Source: Euryarchaeota archaeon UBA558 (GTDB lineage Archaea; Thermoplasmatota; Poseidoniia; Poseidoniales; Thalassarchaeaceae). From it: DNA of 64,000 nt. The notes under the pieces are model-generated. The model did no database searches, had not been told where the DNA came from, and saw only the letters and a list, made by a program, of their open reading frames with translations. The translations under genes and the position numbers were made by a program. The DNA lies in contig DAZE01000021.1 of the NCBI GenBank assembly GCA_002507175.1, positions 40,636-104,635 of the forward strand. The letters run 5' to 3'. Shown piece after piece: positions 7,708 to 20,500 of this stretch; positions within the stretch are counted from its first letter, which is position 1; each line of letters opens with the position of its first letter.

Positions 7708-9378
7708 TTGAGAACGCTTCATCAGGTATACACCGATCAAAACCCCGACACCTGCCATTGCCACCAATGCTGGAACCACACTGCCTGCGTCACTCTCTTC
7801 TTTATACTGGAAATCAATCAGGGGGGTCGTGATCGAACCACCTCCCCAGTAGTCTTCGATTACCAGTTGGCTAGGAGTGAGGATAGTACATGTCAACGCC
7901 ATTTCACCCTCGCCGACAGGCGTCCAGTTAATTGGGAAAATCGAGCTATCACCAGACTCAACCAAGCCGCCCACATATGCATCGCCAATTGACTGCCTAA
8001 GCCCTGTCTGAGCGTCATCGCAGACGAAATAGACAATTGCATCCGCGTTTCCTGTGTTGGAGATTGTCAGATTCGCCCTCCAACCTTCATTGGGATCAGC
8101 ACCCAGATTCTCTCCGTGATCTACTGAGAGGATCCGAATATCCGGAGTTTCCCAGGAAACGATGTCAGGCGAACCTGCCATGGCAATTATGTTGCTCTTG
8201 TTCCAATCGATTGCTACTCGGCCCCCATAATCCTGGACTTCCGATTGGGGATTCCATGCAGTCCGGAAGGACTCTGTTGTAATGAAAGCCTCCTCGATCC
8301 AAATCGGGGATTGGCTGTATTGCTCGGAATCTAATGCCCAGCCAATCTCAACAACCCTTTCTATTCCTGACCCGACAAGCCCCAGACCATTTCGATCGGA
8401 TATAAGAGAGCCCACATTCGATTGTTGGTATCCAAGCCCATCGACTCTGTATACGACATCGGAGGACGAAAACTCCACCATTTGTTGCCCAACTCTCCTC
8501 TCCCACCTATCAGTTAAACCACCTGTCCAGTTTACCGAATCTGCTGACAGCTTCGTTGAGGGGCCCATTCTAAGGTCATGGTCGTCCATTGACCAACCTA
8601 CTGAGACGTTGGACAGGGATATGTTTGCCGTATTCGACATGGCAATTATGGGAGTGCTTCGATTCAGAGCCGTCTGGGAAATGATAGTTTTGCCATCGAG
8701 TTGTAAATTTCCACCTAACATAGTAGATCTCGAAATGTGGACAGAGCCACTAGAGACGATTTCATACCCTGCTGTGCCATATGGCCTCATGTTCCTCGTC
8801 TCCAACTCAATGCCTGGTATCTGAACAGTGCTTGAATCATCGAACTCCAACTCCAACCCTGCTATCCCCATGCTGCTCGTGGGGTGGCCTAGAACTGTGA
8901 TCCAGGCATCATTTGCCTCCGAATCAAATTCCAACACCAATTCAGACTCGTTCCCATAAATCGACTCGCCATCGTTTACTACAAACTCAAAACCAAAGAA
9001 GGACCCCCCTTGAAACGGGGAGATGGTGGCTCTGAAATCCTCATCATAGTCACTTGCGGGAATCATGAAGGATGAGGCGCTGCTTCCGATTCCGTGACCG
9101 AAGCCCACGATACCCTTTGGGGGTTCGGGGGTTGTTATTTCTGAATCAGATATCATCAATGTCGCCCCTTCTTCTACAACAATCCTTGATCCCGCCTCCA
9201 TACTTACAACTGAATTCTCAATGGTCAACGAGAAGCCATTTGAAACTGTAATGGTACCAGAGTGGGATCTATCTGTATCCCAAATTATGTCTGAGGAAAT
9301 TTGGTTCTGCTGCCCACTGACGTTCATTGACAAGGCCATCATCAAGGCAATCAGTACCGCACATCCAGTGACTCGCAT
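7699..9378 (-). CDS. Secreted, C-terminally anchored surface protein, unknown function
   Basis: The protein has 559 residues. A signal peptide covers about residues 1-22. The first ~280 residues look like a short beta-helix or adhesin-type fold rich in S, T, I and V, for example VSNGFSLTIENSVVSMEAGS. A CARDB/NEW3-like beta-sandwich domain around residues 420-520 contains NLTISNTGNADAIV. A C-terminal membrane helix (about 535-553) ends in KRSQST. The protein is probably displayed on the cell surface. The start is ATG at 9378, divergent from carS. Confidence 0.8.
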   Translation of the reverse strand: MRVTGCAVLIALMMALSMNVSGQQNQISSDIIWDTDRSHSGTITVSNGFSLTIENSVVSMEAGSRIVVEEGATLMISDSEITTPEPPKGIVGFGHGIGSSASSFMIPASDYDEDFRATISPFQGGSFFGFEFVVNDGESIYGNESELVLEFDSEANDAWITVLGHPTSSMGIAGLELEFDDSSTVQIPGIELETRNMRPYGTAGYEIVSSGSVHISRSTMLGGNLQLDGKTIISQTALNRSTPIIAMSNTANISLSNVSVGWSMDDHDLRMGPSTKLSADSVNWTGGLTDRWERRVGQQMVEFSSSDVVYRVDGLGYQQSNVGSLISDRNGLGLVGSGIERVVEIGWALDSEQYSQSPIWIEEAFITTESFRTAWNPQSEVQDYGGRVAIDWNKSNIIAMAGSPDIVSWETPDIRILSVDHGENLGADPNEGWRANLTISNTGNADAIVYFVCDDAQTGLRQSIGDAYVGGLVESGDSSIFPINWTPVGEGEMALTCTILTPSQLVIEDYWGGGSITTPLIDFQYKEESDAGSVVPALVAMAGVGVLIGVYLMKRSQST

Positions 9379-9459
9379 AATGAGTCACAACAGGAAGAAG
9401 GCCATCAACATCACCCTTTGCAGGTCACAGTTAAGTCACAAGTGTCTACTCATTGTCCC

Positions 9460-10137
9460 ATGGTGGGCGAGTTGTTGCCGAGCGATTCAGTCAGTTCGGT
9501 TTTGCTAAATATTGCATCAGTCATTATCTTATTCGGCCCAGCTTACCTAGCCAACACTGGTGCAATGTTGTTTGGAAAGTGGATACCAGACCTGTTAAAA
9601 TTTGAGAGCCACAAGATTGACTTCGGTAGAAACTGGTCAGATGGAAACAGAATATTGGGTGACGGCAAATCATGGGAAGGATTGTTCGGAGGAGCGGTTT
9701 TGTCTGCCACCCTCACTATGATCGCACACATACTGTGGGGAGGGAGAGTAACATCCGATCATCGTCCATTTCTGGATCCAGTTGGAATCATGCCCTCTGG
9801 TTCATTTGCGTATCACTCGGACCCATTGGCCTCGGCAGCAATAATCGGATTCATTTTGGGCCTCTCGTGTATGATTGGGGACAGCTGCGGCTCCTTTGTG
9901 AAGAGACGTAGGGGCTTGAGGAGAGAAGGTGATATCTCTTCTCGGGCCCCACTCTTGGACACCATACCCTTCGCCATGGCCATTTTCACATGCACTGCTC
10001 TTTTATTCGAGGACACGATTTTCTTTGAAGATAGTGTAATGCCGTACGTAATTGCATTGCTTATTCTTACGCCAGTTATGCACAGGCTTACCAACATACT
10101 CGGCTATAGACTGGGGCTGAAGTCTGTGCCATATTGA
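9460..10137 (+). CDS. carS: CDP-archaeol synthase (CTP:2,3-di-O-geranylgeranylglycerol-1-phosphate cytidylyltransferase)
   Basis: CarS activates unsaturated archaetidic acid with CTP, giving the precursor of archaeal polar lipids. The protein has 225 residues and several membrane helices. It shows the family signatures: PAYLANTGAMLFG near the N-terminus, RILGDGKSWEG (about residues 64-74), and a later cytoplasmic IGDSCGSFVKRRRG loop with the conserved D-x-x-x-S-x-x-K-R pattern. An upstream TTG at 9418 would add 14 polar residues that do not fit the family, so ATG 9460 is preferred. A weak TATA-like GTTAAGTC lies 27 nt before it. purD follows closely. Confidence 0.9.
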   Translation: MVGELLPSDSVSSVLLNIASVIILFGPAYLANTGAMLFGKWIPDLLKFESHKIDFGRNWSDGNRILGDGKSWEGLFGGAVLSATLTMIAHILWGGRVTSDHRPFLDPVGIMPSGSFAYHSDPLASAAIIGFILGLSCMIGDSCGSFVKRRRGLRREGDISSRAPLLDTIPFAMAIFTCTALLFEDTIFFEDSVMPYVIALLILTPVMHRLTNILGYRLGLKSVPY

Positions 10138-10150
10138 TGAATTGAGTCAT

Positions 10151-11437
10151 ATGTTACCAATCAATGCGGCCCCCATGGAGAATGGCACCGTATTGATTGT
10201 TGGGTCAGGTGGAAGAGAGCACGCGATCTCACTCCAACTTGCTAAATCGGCTTCGGTGTCAAACATACATATTGCTCCGGGGAATGCTGGGACATCCATG
10301 CAGGGATCGAACCACGACGTAGCAGTGGATGACATGGATGGGCTATGCGAATTGGCAGTCCGAATAGGGGCAGACCTGGTCATAATTGGGCCTGAAGCAC
10401 CTCTGGTGGCAGGGTTAGCCGATCGGTTGAGGCATCTGGGGATCAGTTGTTTTGGTCCGAATGCGGATGGCGCATTACTGGAAGGATCCAAGGAACATGC
10501 GAAGAGCATTATGAATAGGCTAGGGGTACCTACAGCTGGTTCTGTCATGATCGTCGAGAGTTCCCAGATCGACAGTGCGCTAGATGGTTTTTCCAAACCT
10601 TGGGTGATCAAAAGAGACGGACTAGCAGCTGGGAAAGGCGTCACGGTGACTGAGGATATCGACGAAGCAGTAGATGCTGCGAAAAGGGCCATAGACACAG
10701 ACGGAAAGGTCCTGATTGAGGAATTCTTACAAGGTGAAGAAGCATCTATCCTTGTGCTGATGGATGAATCGGGGTTCTCCATCTTGCCGTCGAGCCAAGA
10801 TCACAAAAGGCTCAACGACGGTGATAGGGGGCCCAATACAGGCGGAATGGGCGCCTATTCACCTGCCCCAGTCGCCACAAAAATTGTCATGGATCGTGTG
10901 ATAAGTAGAATTGTTGAGCCAATGCATAGGTTCCTGTCCAGCAGGAGTGTCCCATATAGGGGGTGCCTCTACGTCGGTCTGATGATAGAGAATGACGATC
11001 CGAGGGTGGTAGAATTTAACGTTAGATTTGGAGATCCCGAGACCCAGGTGACACTCCCATTAGTCCAGTCCGACTTGGGACTACTTTTGATGGCCGTCTC
11101 AGAGGGTAAATTGTCAGATTTCAAGCTTGAAATCAGTGACAAACACGCTGCGACGATAGTTCTAGCCTCTGAGGGATACCCAGAAAAACCCATTAAGGGA
11201 CGGGTTGTTAGAGGAATCTACACTGAGGAAAAAGGAGTTGAGACAATAATTCACCACGCAGGCACTAAATCTCACGGAGATTTAGTTATATCATCGGGCG
11301 GCAGGGTGTTGAGTGTAACAGGCATATCTGACACCCTAGAGGAGGCGATTAAGGGTGCTTATAGCCGAATATCCAAGGTCAATTTGGAGGGTGGACACTA
11401 CAGACGAGATATCGGCCATAAGGCCCTTGAGACTTAG
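10151..11437 (+). CDS. purD: Phosphoribosylamine-glycine ligase (GAR synthetase)
   Basis: This enzyme performs the second step of de novo purine synthesis: 5-phosphoribosylamine + glycine + ATP give GAR. The protein has the N-terminal nucleotide-fold motif VLIVGSGGREHA, IGPEAPLVAGLAD, the ATP-grasp core KRDGLAAGKGV, the conserved QDHKRLNDGDRGPNTGGMGA segment, and EFNVRFGDPETQ. Its length of about 428 residues is normal for the family. ATG 10151 is used here, but ATG 10175, which gives MENGTVLIVGSGG, matches the family's usual start better. The gene follows carS by 13 nt and is likely co-transcribed. No other purine genes are in the window. Confidence 0.95.
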   Translation: MLPINAAPMENGTVLIVGSGGREHAISLQLAKSASVSNIHIAPGNAGTSMQGSNHDVAVDDMDGLCELAVRIGADLVIIGPEAPLVAGLADRLRHLGISCFGPNADGALLEGSKEHAKSIMNRLGVPTAGSVMIVESSQIDSALDGFSKPWVIKRDGLAAGKGVTVTEDIDEAVDAAKRAIDTDGKVLIEEFLQGEEASILVLMDESGFSILPSSQDHKRLNDGDRGPNTGGMGAYSPAPVATKIVMDRVISRIVEPMHRFLSSRSVPYRGCLYVGLMIENDDPRVVEFNVRFGDPETQVTLPLVQSDLGLLLMAVSEGKLSDFKLEISDKHAATIVLASEGYPEKPIKGRVVRGIYTEEKGVETIIHHAGTKSHGDLVISSGGRVLSVTGISDTLEEAIKGAYSRISKVNLEGGHYRRDIGHKALET

Positions 11438-11485
11438 TTTTAGAGGTGCAATCACGTATCGCTGATTGACACTGCAACCGTCCCG

Positions 11486-11494
11486 CTTAAATGG
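11486..11494 (+). promoter_or_regulatory. Candidate TATA box upstream of the STT3 gene
   Basis: CTTAAATGG is centred about 23 nt before the ATG of a small upstream reading frame (11513) and about 53 nt before the STT3 ATG (11543). A transcript starting about 25 nt downstream would begin very near 11513. Confidence 0.4.
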
Positions 11495-11512
11495 AGAGGC
11501 AAGGTGGCCGCG

Positions 11513-11542
11513 ATGCTGGACAGCCTCGGCTGTACTGGGTGA
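11513..11542 (+). CDS. Possible 9-residue upstream ORF (leader peptide)
   Basis: ATG at 11513 encodes MLDSLGCTG followed by TGA at 11540-11542, which directly abuts the ATG of the giant STT3 gene at 11543 (TGAATG). With the TATA-like box at 11486-11494, the mRNA would start at or near this ATG. The peptide could be translated as a leaderless start, with reinitiation at 11543. It could equally be a chance ORF in a 30-nt leader. Confidence 0.3.
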   Translation: MLDSLGCTG

Positions 11543-14500
11543 ATGAAAATGATAGACAAAAACGGCAACACCGATGTGGCCCAATTGAGAGGCATACTCG
11601 GCGGCCCAATAATGCTGGCAGCCGCCCTGTTTGTGTTCTTGATAGCTGCACAGGTCTCGGGACTGAATGGATGGACAGATGAAATAGGCCTCCTTGCTCT
11701 TCCTGCCGTGGCCGCCCTAGGCGCGGCTCTCGGGAGGATCAGCTCGGAGCACCCCTCTGCGAGCAACCTAAACAGTGCCATAGCCCCGAGCGCTTTTGTC
11801 CTGATCTCGATAATAACATCCTTCTTCGCCCCCGCTGCGATCTGCATGACCTTCCTTATTGCCTCCCTCATCACACACCTTTTGGTGTCAAAGGGTCGTC
11901 CAGTGGAGGCCAACTTCCTCGTTGGGGGTTTGATTGGAATACAGTTTGCAATGATCTTTGCCTTGACCTCTGAGATACCAGACGACTCGCAAACAAATGC
12001 AACCCGTGCATACCTGGGGGCCAGATTCTCGGCCATGATGGCTGTCATGTTGATGGGCTCGCTATATGTTGCACTAATATTGTCAAAGACGATAGACAGG
12101 GCAAGTGAGAAGGGACTTCTCTCGGAACTTCCCTTCGACGTGGCCAGCAAGTCCACCCACATCGCTGGTGGCGCTACCATGTCCTCACTCATGATACCCT
12201 TGATTTGGTTGTCTTCCATTGACGATCCCCAAATATACGAAGACGGAGCCTTCCTCGGCCCCTTCTGGGGGCTGTTTTCAGCAGCAATTGTACTGATCGT
12301 CGCGATGTTTAGGTCCGAGAGGTGGAACGTCTTGGCAGCGGTATTCTCGCTCAACTGGATAATTTACACCCTCGGAAGACTGAATGATATAGGCGTTTCA
12401 GGTTTCCCAAATGCCTTGACGGAAGACGGATCGTATCCAATGATCCTGTGGCTCCTCATCACATTCTGGTCTAATGTCGGTGTCATATTACTGGCATCCA
12501 GAGGTCATTTGGGAGCCATGGCTCCCCTCAGGGAACCATCTCCCTTGAGGAAATGGTGGCAAAGACATAGCTACGTCATTCTGGTGGGTATGGCCCTTGC
12601 GGCCGGATTCATCGTGAGAGTGGTTTGGAACGTGATTCCTGCCATGAACGCATCAGTAATAGGAGAGTGGGACATGTCAGGCGGATCTGATCCGTGGTAC
12701 ATGAAGCGGATCATAGACTATGTCGCATACGAAAGGGCGCATTTCGTTTTTGATGCGGACCGCAATTACCCCGTGGGAGGATTGAACCCTCGGCCGCCAC
12801 TATTCTCCTGGTCACTTGCCCTTGGCGGTATTTTCCTTTCCTGGATTGCCGACATGCCCTTGAGTGAAGCAGTTTGGTGGTCAGTGGAAGCTCAACCTGC
12901 CGTTTGGGGCGCATTGATTGTACTCCCTGTAGCAGCAACGGCCAAGAGGTTCCATTCCCCACTGGCGGGAATTGCCGCTGCTTGGCTCATCGCATTCATG
13001 CCAGGCCATATCACACACTCTACATTCGGCCTCGCAGACCACGATTCATTTGCCATGTTCTTCCTAACACTTGGCTTCTACTGGTGGGTCAGGTCAATGA
13101 TGGGCATCAAACAAGAGAGGCTCTTCTCGAGAACGTCTTGGAATCCACTGTACATCCTCGCAGGAATCAGGCTAATGTGGCGCAATAATCGCATAATCAT
13201 GATACACTCGACATTGGCAGGAGTTTCTTTTGCAATTGCCGGTCTTGCATGGAAAGGCTACGTCTATGCCCCGGGAATCCTCTTCCTTGGGTATTCAGGC
13301 ATCGTTTTCCTGAACCTATTCAGAGGTCGGGATGCCTTACCTATCACCGCAACAATGCTTCAGATGCTGTTAGCTGCAATCCTAATTCCGTTGCCCTTCT
13401 ACATTTGGCCAGGGATGAACCTACTGACGAACCCAAGTGGCATGGCTCCGCTACTTTACATGCTGGGATTCACAGTCGGCCTAGGCTACGTTATTTCTGC
13501 CTCCCGGGACAAGCCATGGCTCATGGTCTTCACGACCACAGCAATTTTGTCCCTATCTGTACTGGGGGGTCTGTTCATCCTTCAGACACTTGACTTGTAC
13601 GCTGGATGGGACATATTGGTCACTGGTGGGTTCTACTTCTCCAAAAACAAGGTTTTCTCAACAATAGGTGAAGCCCAGGCCCCCGACAGAGGAATCTTGT
13701 TTGCCTCATTCGGCCCCATAGTCACTATTGCCGCCATCGGATACGGCCTCATGTTGATATGGAGGGGGGGAAGGAAGGAGAATCCAGCCTCATTCACGCT
13801 TGGAACATGGATCGTGGTTGCATCTTACATGTCATGGACTGCAGGTCGCTTCATATTCAATGCAGGACCTCCAATGGCCGTAGTTGGCGGCGTAGGCCTG
13901 ACCGCAATGTGGGCGTATGCGAACCCTACAGAATTTGTGAAACTCTGGAAGAAAACCGGTGTCGGATCACCAAGGGCCAGATTCAACAGCACTTTCTCTG
14001 CGAGCAGGTCCAGACCAGGGGTTCCAGCGGCTTTGATGGTCCTCCTAATCGTATTTTCACAACACGCCACCTACGGTATCGATTCAGGAATACCCAGGGG
14101 AGATTCATCAGCGGGAGATGTTGATCAAGCAATTCAAGGGATTATGCCCGACGTCCTCCGATACGAAGTTCTAGGTTTTTCTGTATTGAATTCCAACCAA
14201 TATTCTCCAGACGAGCGGTGCTCCAGTGGCTGCTGGTATCTGGGAACTTTCGGCCCCGGGTTCAACGGGGGAGGATGGAACATGGCATATGAGTGGCTAT
14301 CTGAGCAGGACTCAGAATCAACTTTTACCGAACGACCAGCTTTCCTCTCTTGGTGGGATTATGGGTTCCAAGCCTTGTCTCATGGACAACACCCCACCGT
14401 CGCCGACAATTTCCAAACCGGGATACCCATATCAGGAAACATCCTGCTTAGTTCAGGCCAGGAGGATGTACTTTCCCTGATGGCAATGAACGCATTAAGA

Positions 14501-17500
14501 ATGGGCGGTGTCTCAGATCCCGACAATAGGGCCGTTCTAGAACAATACTTTGAGGAGAACCAGATCCGGGAGTTGGAACGAATTCACAGTATGTCCTCTG
14601 AAGACGTTGAGGCCCGTGCGCTTGCCTTGATTCATGAGGATGATGAGGTACAACTAGTCAAGGGAGCATTCCTGGCGAAATCTGGTTTGCCATCTAAGTC
14701 TGGCTGGTACGTCATTGATGGAGGGGAGATTGTTCAAGACCGCTTTGACGACCTCGGTGGGGCGATGAAGCTTTTCAACACAACTAGATCATCATCAAGC
14801 TACTTCTCAGAGAGCCCCACCCACTATATAATCGGTGGCTATAGATACACAGCAGACCTCATAGAAGACTACAACGACTTATCCACGGGGATCCACAGGG
14901 AAAATGCCAAATTAGCAGTTGGCAGAGCATTCATAACTCATGTTTTGGATCTTGATCAAATCGTAGGCCTTGTCTCTGATCTAAGTGAGATACAACATGA
15001 TGTACAAACGTTTGAAGGAAGACTAGGGGAAACGGCCCAAAGGAACACTGACGTCAGATATTTCGCAATCGATGACAGACTTTACCCATTGGGCGGATTG
15101 TTCTATGAGGGCTATAACTATCATGGTGGCCAAACCACAGGTATTTTCTACGCTCCAACTACACTGGCGGGCCTTGATCCTGAAGACTACATCTCCAGCA
15201 GTTATCTCACCAGAAGGGGGGATGGCCCCATAATCCCACGAACAGCTGGCGAATATGAACAGGAATATCTGGATGACATAGTCCGACAACAATCAGGCGC
15301 TATAACAGACCAGAGCCAGATAATTAGCCTTGAAGACATCGATTACATCCAGCAACCTGAATTTTTCGAAACATTCCTGGCCCGTACATACGTTGGTTAT
15401 GGCACGACATCTCTAGGATTGGATCCGGATAATACTGGTCAACCCGGGCCCACATGGGCAAAATCCGGAACGCCTACAACGCCCCTTAGGAACGCTTACG
15501 CTCTCCCTGGCGCGATGATGAATCACTTCGTTCTCGCAAATTATCATGACGATGGGTCTGATTACGTGGATTCAGACTCCGATGGTACCCCGGACATATA
15601 CAATTGGAGCAACCCGCGCGAAGATCCAAGTGGCTACTACAACGCAATAGGAACAGCTAACTCCAATGTCAAGATACTCAAGTATTACAGTGGAGCTACG
15701 CTCAACGGGCAAGTGACTTTAGAAACCGGTGAACCTGTTCCCAATGCAAAGATTCTGATCGAGAGGGACGCCTTCAGCTATGAAGAAGGTACTGACACAG
15801 ACCCGAGGACTTACTGGATACCCATCGGCTCAGAAACAACAGACGATGAAGGTCACTTTTCTTCCACTATTCCCTCTGGGAAGATACGGATTAGTGCCTT
15901 CTATGGAGCAGTGGATGAATCAGGAGCAAGAGCCCAAATAGAATCTGGCGCGTTTGACATGCTTTCCGATATAACCAGAGAACAGCAAGAGGGGGAAGAT
16001 CGCGTTATCAACCCCATTTCAGCCATTTTGGGTGGAGTAGCTGGAACCACATACCTCGGAGCCGAGGTTTTAGTGGTATCAGGGGAGGAAGGGCACAGCA
16101 ATGGGGCCTCAGTACTGACAGTCGACGTCAGTGTACCTGCAGTCGCATCGACGGGGCAGGTCCAATGGACTGGTGACGAGTCGTTTATCGGCGACCCTGT
16201 AAAGAATGCAACGGTAATTCTTACACCATCAGACCCAGATGCCACCCATCATGGATATGCAGTTTCCACATCCTCAGGCTCAATAGAGGGCGAGGGCCTC
16301 TACTTCACAGGCGAGGGAAGCGCGATCTTCGATGGCTCAGGCCAATTTGACTCATCGAGCCCGGCCAAGGCAGAGGAATTCACAGGAAGGCTGAGTCAGA
16401 CAATAAGGAACAACCAATCGGTGATCGGTACCGGAACTTTTGTCGGAAATGGAATACTAACAGGCACACTCGCTGATGGTTCCGTGCCATCAGCCTGTGA
16501 TGCCAACGACACCTTGCCGGACAATCTGGAAGTCTGCACGTCTCAGAACGGAGAGATAGTGGTCTCTGGCTCAGTCAATGCAACGGGAAGATTCGTATCA
16601 GCAGGCCAATCGGAGTTCATTCGAGACTACGAGAATGCGTCTTTCACCGCCGCAGGCAGATTCATTGTAGACGAGGGCAACTCCGGAACCATAACGGGGA
16701 ATGGAGTATTCCAAGGGGACGGTGTATTTAGTGGCCTGATGGTCAGGGAGGGCACATTCCACATCTCTGATGCCATACCTGGGGAATATAGCGTCCGGAT
16801 CGTGATGAATACCGGCCAAGAAATTGAGGTTGATGAGAAATTCTCAATCCTCAGAACCCCCTCAGCAGAAACAAGGCTCGTACAAGTGGAGGGCCTCTCT
16901 GTTAACGCCCTATTGACGAAGGAGGATGGATCCCTACCCACGGGTAATGTGATACTCACCGACACGGAATTGCAAGGTTATACCGCGACACAACCCTGTT
17001 CTGATGGACTAACATCCCCATGCTCAGTACCCATTGGGGAAGGCGGAACTATCTCAATCGGGCCAATACCATCCAGATCACACACGATATCCTATGACTC
17101 TGATTTAGATGGCTTCTACGATCTGGTGGCAAGTGTGTTGCCAGAGGATGCTACTTCAGGATCCATAGAACTGGATCTCACGATCCCATTGACTGCGGAC
17201 CTTGAAATCAGTCTTTTGTCTGAGTCTGGTGCAACTGTTCCCGACCTAGACCTGACGGTCAGAAGTGCTTCAGGACCTGGGATCTTCGACATGAACTACG
17301 ACTCCGAAACGGAGACCTACAAAGCGGAGCTAGTTCCAGGTGAATACCAACTTAACTACACACAGGGAGACTCCCAGATATGGGAGTTGATCACCCTCGA
17401 TGAGGATCTGTCCATGACCGCCCAGTTCAGGACGAGCTCACTTCTCTCTGGAACTGTTTTCACATCAGACGATGACGGTGACCCCGAAGCGGACGACTTC

Positions 17501-20500
17501 GTCCAATTTGCCGAAGTTGTGGCCAGATGGTCTGGCTTTGAGATATCTACAGTCGCAGATGATGAGGGCAATTTCGAGTTCACGCTTCCAGTGGGGGAGA
17601 GTGTCACACTCACATCTACCGTCGGACTTGGCAATCTTGTCGATGGTTTGGTAGTGTTCACATCCGAGGAAAACGACCACATCAACCTAGTCACAAGAAA
17701 AGGAGTTGTCTACGAGGGCATAGTTTCAGTGAATCGAGGCAACTACCTGTACGACAACTCCATATTGGGCTGGGAGCCACTTACAGTATTAGCAACCAAC
17801 GAATCGTCTGAAGTCACTTGGACATCTGAGGTAACCGAAAATGGTAACTTCGAGATAGCCCTCCCAATAGGGGAATGGGAGATTTCATTGCTGGACAGTG
17901 AGTTTGAACACGCCACAGTAGCAATGGAACCAGACGCTACGATCGAATTAACCATATTCCCAGAGAACAGCACACTGAATTTATTTGCATTCATCGACTC
18001 ATCCAGAGACGGTAATGTCGCCAACGGCACAGGAGTCATAGCTGATTTCAGAGTTGTACCCTTGGATCAGAGTGGAATTCAAGAGAATTTCACTACTTCA
18101 GCCACTGGAACCGCCAGTGTGCAACTCGAGCCAGGGAATTATCTGATCGAAACCAGCATACTCAACCCAGATCAGACCCTTCACGGGACTAGGATCCTTA
18201 CAGGGTCCACCAACATTCAGATTCCACTGAAGGGAACCATTCTGCAAAGAGATATTGGATTCGACCCAGAGGGCGTCGTAAATATTACATTCACCGATCA
18301 ACTACTCGCCCCCATTGCTGATTTAGAGATTAAATTCAGAAATGTTGACAGAGAACCTGTAATCGTCACTTCACTCACAACAGATGACGATGGAAACATC
18401 CTCGCATTATTGCCTGAGGGTAGAACGATAATCGAGATTGATGGCTTTGAGCCTGGCGACCAGACTGTATTGGGTGCAAGATATGCAATTGATGTGATCG
18501 CAGGTGATCAATCATCGCCGATATCGATCGAATTAACGGAGATGGCAACTTTGAATCTTACAATTTTGGACTCTGGAACATCCGATGGAATCCCGGATCA
18601 GAAAATTATCCTACAATCTCTAGATGGTTTGGGAACAATCAATATGCCCCCGACAAATGAAACAGGATTCACATCGACATTACTCGTACCCGGTGATTGG
18701 AGTGTAAGCCATGACGAGGAGACCAGTGGAGTTAGAGTCCTGATTCAAGAAACTCACATAGACCAAATTCTAGCAGGTGAATATCGAGATATTCTACTCG
18801 ACGCTCAAAAGGAAGTCATTCTATCTGGTAAGGTTTTCTGGGATTTTGACAAAGACGATCAGGCTGATGTCGCGGAGGGCGTTTCCAATGCTACTGTTAC
18901 AATTGACGACGGTCAAACCACTATTCAACTGGAAACCGATGAAACAGGATCATACTCCTCATTGGTCCCGGCGAATGCCTCTCTAAGCGTCACTGCCTCC
19001 AAGGACGGATTTACCACCACGGAGGAGAACTCTCTAATCAATGGAGAGCCAATTGATCTCGACATCGAGCTAACTGCAGGTACAGTTTCTGCCTCAGGCA
19101 CTGTGACCTACCTAGGCCAATCGATAGATCCTCTGTGGTCCGATGATGTCGAAATAATCCTGGTGCCCAGAGAGGGCTTTGCTATGCCTCAAGTAACCGC
19201 AGAGAAGAATGGAGACGGCGAATGGGACGGTACTTGGTCTGTTGACCTAGAACCCGGGAGATATGTGCTTCAAGTGCGTGACACCACCAGAAACTTAGTG
19301 GCCTTCTCCCAAATATTCGCTGATCTAGTGAACGGTGGACAAGCGGACGTGGATCTAGTCCCCGGAGGATGGCTCCTAATGAATGGCTCATGGCTTGACT
19401 ATGAGGGAAGCCTGCACTCAATCTCATCAGAGGACATGGATTTAGAAGGATCAGACATTCTGAATGATGAACTAACACTTCTGATGGAGTCTGGGCCGTC
19501 ACTAGACTGGAGACTCGCGGTACCCGATGACGGGGAACTTAGAATCCTCTTACCTTCAGGACCAGTTACGATTTCCGGGGACTTCGACGTAGCTCAACAG
19601 GACAGGACAATGTCATATGAGGCAGGTCAGTCCATCAGTGTCCCATCCTCAACGATTTTAGACGCATTTGAGACTGCACCATTTGACCTGAGGTTCAACA
19701 GAATATCAAACAGCGATATCTCAGTAGCCTTGGTTTCCACTTCATCCGCCACCGTCGACGATGACGGCATTCTGTACGCCAATAGCGACGGAGAAGGCGG
19801 CTACGAACCCATGCTCGTAGAGATCAAAGTTGACTATGAGGGTCATGAGACATCCGATGTTTTCAATTTGAGGGCCACAGTCCCTGGCACTGATGGAGCT
19901 GATTGGACTGTTCTGTTTGATAATGGATCTGGGGAATATTCAGACGCACCAACCCTTTCGATGTCCATCGAAGACGATCAAAAGACTGTCCAAGTCCAAA
20001 TAACACCCCCCAACTCTACGGTGGCACGTCATTTCTCAAATGGAAGAGCTGTGACAATCCAGGTATTCTCGGACAACGGCGTTAACGAAGACGTTGAAGT
20101 GAAAGTCAACGTCCCAAAAATAACCGGTTGGAGTCTATCTGAGGCCCCCGAAGACGTTTATGGTGTCAGACCCGGTTCTCAGGAGACTGTCCAACTCATC
20201 TTCCAAAACGATGGCAACTCAGATGAGGTATACTCAGTCTCATTCGATGACGGTGCATTGCCTCCAGGTTGGACAAGAACTGGAGCCCAATCCGTGACTG
20301 TTGGGGCATTTGAGAGTCAAGCGTTCTCGGTCATCATAGGTGCCCCGGAAAACGCCACTGACGAACCATACACACTCACCATGTTCGTAATAGGCGATGA
20401 CCAAACGGAATACGAGCCCGTAGCAATTGACGTGTCCGCCCAATATGCGGTACTGTCCATTGACAGGGATAGCGTGTCATGGTTGGGTGGTGGCAAGGAT

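Noticed and set aside
10147..10782. 211-codon minus-strand frame inside purD
   Set aside because: It is a shadow of purD with no family match.
11452..12354. 300-codon minus-strand frame inside the STT3 gene
   Set aside because: It lies antisense to an intact, motif-bearing gene and has no recognisable domain; such frames arise from codon bias of the real strand.
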